Assembly (NCBI GenBank): GCA_903890595.1
Contig: CAITBU010000247.1
Coordinates: 1-10,225 of the forward strand
Source: an uncultured Holophagaceae bacterium
Lineage (GTDB): Bacteria; Acidobacteriota; Holophagae; Holophagales; Holophagaceae
DNA: 10,225 nucleotides
Direction: 5' to 3'
Shown here: piece by piece, positions 1-9,000 of the stretch
Layout of the letters: each line of letters starts with the position of its first letter
Position numbering within the stretch: the stretch's first letter is position 1
The notes under the pieces: generated by a model
What the model was told of the DNA's origin: nothing
Seen by the model: only the letters and a program-made list of their open reading frames with translations
The model's database searches: none
Made by a program: the position numbers and the translations under genes

Positions 1-3000
1 ACAGTCGATCCCACCGCGGGAGTCGGCACCAACGGCGACTTCTACGTGAACATCACCACGAACATGGTCTTTGGGCCCAAGGTCAACAATGTGTGGCCAG
101 CGGGTTCCGTCAGCATCATCGGCCCCCAGGGCCCGCAAGGTCTCCAGGGCTCCACCGGTGCTCAGGGTGCCGCAGGTGCCGCGGGCCCCCAGGGCCTCAC
201 GGGTGCCACCGGCTCGGCCGGACCCATCGGCCCTCAGGGCACGAAGGGTGACACTGGCGCCACGGGCCCCCAGGGCGTGCAGGGCGTGCAGGGTGGGCAG
301 GGCGTCCAAGGCGTGCAGGGCAGTGGGGGTGCGCTCGGAGAGACCGGTGCCACGGGCCCCCAGGGCCAGCAGGGCGTGGCGGGACCGGCGGGCAGCACGG
401 GTGCCACGGGCAGCCAGGGCGCCACGGGTCTGACGGGCAGCACGGGGCCCCAGGGCGTGCAGGGTGTGCAGGGCGTCCAGGGCGTGACGGGCAGCAATGG
501 CCAGATCCTCATCGCAGGCAACGCCGCCCTGTCGGGCACGGTGGACCCCGCGAACAGCGTGGGCGTGAACGGCGACTTCTACGTGAACATCACGACGAAC
601 ATGGTCTTTGGCCCCAAGATCAACAACGTGTGGCCCAGTGGTTCCGTCAGCATCGTCGGCCCCCAGGGCCAGCAGGGCATCCAGGGCGTGCAGGGCAACC
701 AGGGCACCGGCGGGACCAATGGCGTGAACGGCGCCACCGGACCGCAAGGACCCCAGGGCGTGGCGGGTCCCACGGGGCCCCAGGGCAACACCGGCACCGC
801 CGGGCAGATCCTGATCGCGGGTAACGCGGCTCTGTCGGGCACGGTGGATCCCACCCTCAGCGTGGGCTCGGATGGCGACTTCTACGTGAACATCACCACC
901 AACATGGTCTTTGGCCCCAAGACGGGCGGCCGGTGGCCCGCAGGTTCCGTCAGCATCGTCGGCCCCCAGGGCGCCCCGGGCGTGCAAGGCCAGACGGGTG
1001 CTCAGGGCACCACGGGCACTGCCGGTCCTCAGGGCTCGGCTGGCGTGGCGGGCCCCACCGGGTCCACCGGGCCCATGGGCCTCACGGGTCCTGCGGGCCC
1101 CAAGGGTGACACGGGTGCAGCTGGCCAGACGGTCATCGCAGGCAAGGCCGTGCTCTACGGCACCACCGACCCTGGCGCAGGCGTAGGCATCGATGGCGAC
1201 TTCTACATCAACACGACCAGCAGTGTCTTCTTTGGCCCCAAGGCGGGCACCTGGCCCCAGGTGGGCGTGAACATGGTCGGCCCCCAGGGTCCGGCCGGCG
1301 CTCAGGGGTCCGTTGGCGCGCAGGGCGCGCAGGGTGTGCAGGGCATCCAGGGCCAGCTCGGCGCCACGGGACCGGCCGGTCCCACGGGTGGCTCCGGCTC
1401 GGCCGGGGCGGCGGGTGCGCAGGGCGTGGCCGGCTCCATTGGGGCCCAGGGCGTGCAGGGCGTGCAGGGCGTGCAGGGTGTGCAGGGTGTGCAGGGCAGC
1501 AATGGCCAGTCTCTGATCGCAGGGAACGCAGCCCTCTCGGGCAGCAGCAATCCCGGCGCCAGCATCGGCGTGGATGGCAACTTCTACATCAACACCACCA
1601 CCAACATGCTGTTCGGCCCCAAGGCCGGCGGCGTCTGGCCGGCCGGTTCGGTGAGCATCGTCGGGCCGCAAGGCCAGCAGGGCAGCCAGGGCATCCAGGG
1701 CCCCCAGGGCACGGCGGGTGCCAACGGCATCAACGGCGCCACCGGCCCCCAGGGCCCCCAGGGCGTGGCCGGTGTCGCGGGCGCGCAGGGGAATGTCGGC
1801 ACAGCCGGCCAGATCCTGATTGCGGGCAATGCCGCCTTGTCGGGCACGGTGGATCCCGCGAACAGCGTGGGTGGGAACGGCGACTTCTACGTGAACATCA
1901 CGACGAACATGGTCTTTGGGCCCAAGACGGGTGGCGTGTGGCCGAGTGGTTCCGTGTCCATCATCGGCCCCACGGGGGCGCAAGGCCTTCAGGGCACGGT
2001 GGGCGCTCAGGGTGTGGCGGGTCCGGCCGGTCCGCAGGGTCTGGTGGGCGCGACGGGCGCCATGGGCCCCCAGGGCCTCACGGGTGCCACCGGTGCCACG
2101 GGCGCCACGGGAACGCAGGGTCTCCAGGGTACGGCCGGCTCGACCGGCGCCACCGGCGTGGCCGGGTCCCAGGGTGCCACCGGCCCAGCCGGTGCCACCG
2201 GCGCCCAGGGTGCGACGGGTACGGCTGGACCGCAGGGCACTGCGGGTGTGACCACCGCCATGGTGGCCGGCAGTGCCGCGCTGTCGGGCCCGGTTGATCC
2301 CAGCAACAGCGTGGGCGGGAACGGCGACTTCTATGTGAACACCACCACCAACATGCTGTTCGGCCCCAAGACCGCAGGCGTCTGGCCCGCGGGTACCGTC
2401 AGCATCATCGGCCCCCAGGGCCAGCAGGGCATCCAGGGCGTCCAGGGCATCCAGGGCATCGCCGGGGTCAAGGGCGTCGATGGCGCCACCGGCCCCCAGG
2501 GCACGCAGGGTCCCACCGGACTCCAGGGCGTGCAGGGCACGGCCGGCATCACCACGGCCATGGTGGCCGGCAAGGCCGCCCTGAGCGGCACGCAGGATCC
2601 CAGCAACGACCTCGGCAGCGACGGGGACTTCTATGTGAACACCACCACCCACACGCTGTTTGGCCCCAAGGCCGGCAACACCTGGCCGGCGGGTTCCGTC
2701 AGCATCATCGGCCCCCAGGGCCAGCAGGGCGTCCAGGGCAGTCAGGGCACCGTGGGTCCCACGGGTGCGACGGGTGCGACGGGTGCGAGCGGTGCCACGG
2801 GCGCCACGGGCCCCCAGGGCATTCAGGGCGTCACGGGCAGCGATGGCAAGACCGTCATCGCCGGCAAGGCCGTGCTGAACGGGAGCATTCCCCCGACGGC
2901 TGCGATCGGCACGGACGGCGACTTCTACATCAACACCAGCAGCAACCTCCTCTATGGGCCCAAGGCCGCTGGCGTTTGGCCGGCGGGCACGGTCAACATG

Positions 3001-6000
3001 GTTGGCGCCACGGGTGCCACCGGCGCCCAGGGTTCGGTCGGTGCGACCGGTGCCACGGGTGCCACCGGTGCGACCGGTGCCACAGGAGCGACGGGCGCAA
3101 CGGGTACGGCCGGTGCCACGGGCACCGCCGGTGCCACGGGTGCCGCCGGCAGCAATGGCCTGGACGGACGCACCGTCTGGTCCGGGGTGACGGCCCCCTC
3201 GGCCAGCCTCGGTCAGGATGGCGACTTCTACTACAACACCGCCTCCCGCAGCATGTACGGCCCGAAGGCCGCCAGTGCCTGGCCCACGGGCGTGGCGCTG
3301 ACCGGGGCGGACGGCGCCCAGGGCAGTGCGGGCGCCACCGGTGCCCCCGGCAACACGGGCGCCACGGGCCCCCAGGGCCCCACGGGCACCACGGGCCTGC
3401 AGGGCACCGCGGGCATCACCAGTGTGCTGGTGGCCGGCAACGCCGCCCTCTCCGGCACCATCGATCCCGCCAACACCGTCGGTGTGAATGGGGACTTCTA
3501 TGTGAACACCGCCACCGGCACGCTGTTTGGCCCCAAGGCCGGCGGCGTCTGGCCCGCCGGCACCGTCAGCATCGTCGGCCCCCAGGGCCAGCAGGGCGTC
3601 CAGGGTCCGCAGGGCGTGCAGGGTGCCGCCGGTGCCAACGGCGTCAATGGCGCCACCGGTTCCCAGGGTGCCCAGGGCCCCTTGGGTTCCACGGGGCCGC
3701 AAGGCATCGCCGGGGCCAACGGCCAGGTCATGGTGGCCGGCAAGGCCGCCCTGTCTGGCGCTGCTGATCCCAGCAGCCAGGGCGTGGACGGCGACTTCTA
3801 CATCAACACCACGACGAACATGCTCTTTGGCCCCAAGGCCAGCGGCGTCTGGCCGGCGGGCACGGTGTCCCTCATTGGCGCCCAGGGCCAGCAGGGCATT
3901 CAGGGCGTGACGGGCCTCACCGGTGCGCAGGGTCCCAGCGGTCCGACCGGCTCCACGGGTATCCAGGGCGTGCAGGGCGTGCAGGGTACGGCGGGCAGTG
4001 ACGGCCGCACCATCATCGCCGGCAAGGCCGTGCTCAACGGCACCGCCAACCCCCTGTCGGCCACGGGCACGGACGGGGACTTCTACCTGAACACCACCAC
4101 CAGCACCCTCTTTGGGCCCAAGGCCAGCAGCGCCTGGCCCGTGGCCGGGGTCAACCTGATCGGCCCCGCCGGACCGGCCGGCCCCCAGGGCACCACCGGC
4201 CCCGCCGGCGCCACCGGTCCTGCGGGTCCGGCCGGCACCACCGATGCCAGCGGCATCAGCAGCGGCGTGCTCCCCATCGCTAACGGTGGCACGGGCTCCA
4301 GCACCGGCTCCATCACCGGCAGCGGCCCCCTTGTTTTAACGGCCGGGGGCACCAACCAGAGCGTGACCCTGGCGCCCAGCGGCACGGGCAGCACGGTGCT
4401 GAACGGGCAGGTGGGCGTCGGCACCGCCGCGCCCAATGCCAACGCAGCCCTGGAAGTCAGCAGCACCAACAAGGGCTTCCTGGTGCCGCGGGTGGCCCTG
4501 GTGAACAGCTTCGACCCAGCCCCCCTCACGGCCCATGTGGCCGGCATGATGGTCTTCAATACCGCCACGGTCGGCGATGTGACGCCCGGGTTCTATTTCA
4601 ACAACGGCCTGGTCTGGAGCAAGGGCACCTCTTACGCGGTGCTGCCGGTCATCAGCACCACGGCCGCTACCAGCATCACCAGCACGGCCGCCACCTCCGG
4701 CGGCACCATCAAGACCGACGGCGGGGCGGCCATTACCGCCAGCGGCGTGTGCTGGAGCAGCACCGCCGGTCCCACGCTGTCCAACAGCCGGACCACGGAC
4801 AACGCTGGCTCCGGGAGCTTCTCCAGCAGCCTCACCGGGCTGCTGCCGGGCACCACCTACTATGTGCGGGCCTATGCCACCAACAGCGTGGGCACCGCCT
4901 ACGGCACCCAGGTGACCTTTGTCGCCGTGGCCAACCTCCCGACGCTCACCACCGTGGCTGTTACCGCCGCCACCAGCACCACCGCCGCCTCCGGTGGCAC
5001 CATCACCGCCACCGGCGGGGCCGCCATCACCGCCAATGGCGTGTGCTGGAGCACCACCGCCAATCCCACCGTGGCTGATACCAAGACCACGGATACGGTC
5101 GTGCAGTCCGGCAGCTACGCCAGCAGCCTCACGGGCCTCAGTGCCGGCACCACCTACTACCTCCGCGCCTACGCCACCAACAGCGCGGGCACGGCCTACG
5201 GCGCCCAGGTGAGCTTCAGCACCGCCGCCGTGGTACCCACGCTGACCACCACCACGGCCAGCAGCATCACCGCCACCGGGGCCGCCCTGGGCGGCAGCCT
5301 CAGCGCCACCGGTGGGGCCACCATCACCGCCAACGGCGTGTGCTGGAGCACCGCGGCCAATCCGACGATCACCGATAGCAAGACCAGCGAAACCGCCGTG
5401 CAGTCCGGCGCCTTTACCAGCAGCCTGACGGGCCTTACGGCCGGTACGACCTACCATGTGCGGGCCTACGCCACCAACAGTGCGGGCACGGCCTACGGGG
5501 CCGATGTCACCTTGACCACCCTGGCCGTCGCCCCGACCCTGACCACAACGACGGTTTCCGCCCTCGCCCAGACCAGCGCCACCTCCGGCGGCACCATCAG
5601 TGCCACCGGCGGGGCCACCATCACCGCCAACGGCGTGTGCTGGAGCACCGCGGCCAATCCGACGATCACCGATAGCAAGACCACGGACACCGCCGTGCAG
5701 TCCGGCGCCTTCGCGAGCAGCCTCACGGGGCTGACGGCCAGCACCACCTACCATGTGCGCGCCTACGCCACCAACAGCGTTGGCACCGCCTACGGGGCGG
5801 ATGTCAGCTTCACCACGCCGGCCCCCGCCATCACGGCCCCCACCCTCAGCACCACGGCGGTCAGCAGCATCGCCGCCACCACCGCCACCTCCGGCGGCAG
5901 CATCAGCGCCACGGGCGGGGCCACCATCACCGCCAACGGCGTGTGCTGGAGCACCACCAGTGGGCCCACCGTGGCCCTCAGCACCAAGACCACGGACACC

Positions 6001-9000
6001 GCGGTACAGTCCGGCGCCTTCGCCAGCAGCCTCACGGGGCTGACGGCGGGCACCACCTACTACGTCCGCGCTTACGCCACCAACAGCGTCGGCACCGGCT
6101 ATGGCAGCGAGGTGAGCTTCACCACCAGCGCTGCGGCGGCCCCTGGGGCACCGACCATCACAACGAACTTTGTCCTCAGCCAGTCAGGGGCAACAGCCCA
6201 GGGCTTTGGCGGGGTCGTCACTGAAGGCACGTCATCTATCAGCGTCGTGGGTGGCTGCTGGAGCACCACCCCCAACCCAACCCTGGCGGCCAACTCTGCA
6301 ACGGGAAGCTTTACTTATTTGAATAGCGTGTGGTCGTTCAACCTCACGGGTTTGGCCGCTGGCACCAAGTACTACGTCCGGGCCTATGCGATCAACACTG
6401 CCGGTACAGCTTACGGCAATGAGATGACTGTGATCGCTGCGGCCCCAGGGATCTATACGACGACGGCCATGCCGAGCGCGCTCACCGCCTATACGGGTGG
6501 TGGCAACGTGCAGTATGCAGGGACAAGTCCCGTCACCGCCCTGGGCACCTGCTGGAGTACAGCAGCCAACCCAACCGTGGCCGACAGCAAGAGCACTGAC
6601 ACGGTCGTACAGTCCGGCGGCTTCAGCAGCACCCTCACGTCCCTCGTCCCTGGCACTACCTACTACTATCGCGCCTATGGCACCAACACCTATGGCACCA
6701 ACTACGGACCTGAATACTCCCTCATCGCGGGCGTCCCTGCAGTCTTGAGCAGGCCCTCAGTTACTAGCAGTGCCGCAGATGGCAGCACGGCAAATGCCAG
6801 TATCGCCATCGCCGACAACTTCGGGGTTGCCATCAGCGATATTGGATTCTGCTGGAGCAGCACCAACATGGCACCCACCCTGGCTGACAGTCACACCAGC
6901 GGGACCCTGGTGCAGTCCGGCAGCTTCACCAGCACTCTCACCGGCCTGAGCACAGGCACCCGATACAATGTGCGCGCCTACGCCACCAATACCAACGGCA
7001 CGTTCTACTCCACCGCCACTACTTACACGGCGGTTGCGGCTGTCGTGGCCCCGACCCTCAGCACCACGGCGGTGAGCAGCATCGCCGCCACCAGCGCCAC
7101 CGCCGGCGGTAGCATCTCCGCCACGGGCGGGGCGGCCATCACCGCCAACGGCGTGTGCTGGAGCACCAGCACCGGGCCCACCGTGGACCTCAGCACCAAG
7201 ACCACGGACAGCGCCGTGCAGTCCGGCGCCTTCAGCAGCAGCCTCACGGGGCTGACGGCCAGCACCACCTACTATGTCCGGGCCTACGCCACCAACAGCG
7301 TCGGCACCGGCTACGGCAGCGAGGTGAGCTTCACCACTGCCGCCGCCTCCGCGGGGCTGGCGACCCTGGCAAATACCCAGATCCAGAACTCCTCGGCCAC
7401 CGTAGCAGGCGGCTGGGCTTTGGTCTCGGACATCGGCGGCTCCGCCATCACCGCCGAAGGCGTGTGCTGGAGCACCGCCGCCAACCCGACCCTGGCAGAC
7501 AGCTCTGCGGCCTCACCGTACCTGGCCCAAGCCAACGGCATGCTGTCCTTCAGCATCACGGGGCTGACCGCCGGCACCACCTATCATGCGCGGCCCTATG
7601 CCACCAATGCCGCTGGGACGGCCTATGGCCCCGAGGTCACCTTCGTGGCCGGGACCCCGGCTGTCACTACGGGACTGGCGAACAGCAGCAGCGCCACCAG
7701 TGCTTTGGTTGCTTCCACGGTCACTTCCACGGCCGGTTCCAGCCTCACGGCCGTAGGCATCTGCTGGAGCACCACGAGCAATCCGTCGCTCACGGACAGC
7801 CATACTTCCGACACCATCCCTTTGTACCCACCGGCAATTTATAACAGCAGCCTCACGGGCCTGACGGCCGGCACCACCTACCACTACCGCGCCTATGTCA
7901 CCAACGCGATCGGAACCACCTACGGGCAGGACGCAACCTATGTGGCCGGCACACCGGGGCTGAGCCTTGGCGCCATCAACCTGACGAGTGCCGATGGTAC
8001 CACCGGGACAGCCGCGGCCACGGTCAACGGGTACGGCAGCACCATCACCGCCATGGGGATCTGCTGGGGGCCTACTCCCCCCATCTCGCTTCCCACGCTC
8101 ACTGACAGCCATACCAGTGAGACGCCGGTGCAGTCCGGCTCCTTCACCAGCAACCTCACGGGCCTGACGCTAGGCTCCTTGTACAACTTCCGGGCCTATG
8201 CCACCAATGCCTACGGCACGGCCTACAGCACCCCGGCCATGGCCACCTCGACGAAACCGGACACCGTACCCATCCTGTCGGCCACCGCGGCGGCCTCCAG
8301 CATCACGCAGACCAGCGCCACCTCGGGGGGTACCATCGACTCCATCGGGGGCAACAGCCAGAACCTCAGTGCCTGGGGGATCTGCTGGAACACAAGTCCC
8401 AGCCCCACCACCAGCAACAGCAAGACCACCAACTTAAGCTACAAGCTTGGTAGCTTCACCAATAACCTCACGGGGCTGACTGCAGGCACGACCTACTATG
8501 TGCGCGCCTACGCCACCAACGGGCTCGGTGTCGGGTATGGGCCGGAGATCAGCTTCACGACCGGCGGGGCTGTCGTCACCATCCCCACCGTGAGCACGGA
8601 CAGCGGGGTTTCCGCAACCTACTCCGGTATAACAATTTATGGAACGGTCCAGTCCTCGGGTGGCGGGACTCTCACGGGCGTCGGTGTCTGCTGGGGCCCC
8701 TCAGCCAACCCGGACATCAACGGCAGCCACACGACGAGCGCGGCTGTCACTGGGTTCTTCGGGCTCACCATCACTGGCCTGACGCCCCTTACCACCTACC
8801 ATGCGCGGGCCTATGCCACCAACAGTGCTGGCACGGGCTATGGCAATGACTATACGTTCACCACCTACGACTCCGTTGCCCCCTTTCCCGCCACCACGGC
8901 TGCCACCAGCATCAGCTCCCAAGGGGCCACGGTTGGCGGAAGCATCCTGGACAACGGCGGCGCAACGATCACCGAAAACGGCATTGCCTGGAGCGCCACC

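Larger units (their letters stand above)
1..4242 (+). repeat. Collagen-like array: 13 Gly-X-Y tracts with 13 separator modules
   Basis: Uninterrupted Gly-X-Y tracts lie at 121-498 (42 triplets), 658-801 (16), 961-1122 (18), 1279-1503 (25), 1663-1806 (16), 1966-2253 (32), 2410-2553 (16), 2710-2844 (15), 3004-3165 (18), 3304-3420 (13), 3577-3720 (16), 3877-4002 (14) and 4162-4242 (9). The total is 250 triplets by hand count. Between them sit separators of 52-53 residues (46 in one case; the first is cut by the window edge). Their core is roughly IAGxAxLSG..DP....G.DGDFYxNTTTxxxFGPKxxGVWPAGxVSxxG. Gln and Thr dominate the Y position (GPQ, GVQ, GAT) and charged residues are rare. Collagen-like tracts of this kind form triple helices in other bacterial proteins such as Scl and BclA; applying that here is inference. 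The separators probably fold as small globular spacers. Confidence 0.95.

Noticed and set aside
46..48. GTG as the start of the giant gene
   Set aside because: The frame is open upstream to base 1, and the upstream codons encode the conserved TVDP...NGDFY part of a separator, so this is an internal Val.
2976..3767. His/Arg/Gly-rich +2-frame reading frame of 263 residues
   Set aside because: It is an out-of-frame reading of the collagen repeats (gccaccggt read as His-Arg-type codons) with no independent coding signal.
34..4100. N-x-T sequons (NIT, NTT) in the separators as N-glycosylation sites
   Set aside because: They fall in a structural strand conserved with GDFY and FGPK, and no bacterial extended sequon (D/E-x-N-x-S/T) is consistently present. 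There is no evidence for an oligosaccharyltransferase in the window.
1..4242. Possible CRISPR array or minisatellite of non-coding nature
   Set aside because: Repeat spacing varies from 270 to 537 bases, is always a multiple of three, and the frame stays open with conserved protein modules. It is coding repetition.
4336..5754. Long (472-residue) reading frame on the - strand
   Set aside because: It is antisense to the transition and Fn3 regions. Its Gly/Ala/Arg-rich, periodic sequence mirrors the repeats on the + strand, and no domain is recognisable. High GC keeps stop codons rare in this frame.
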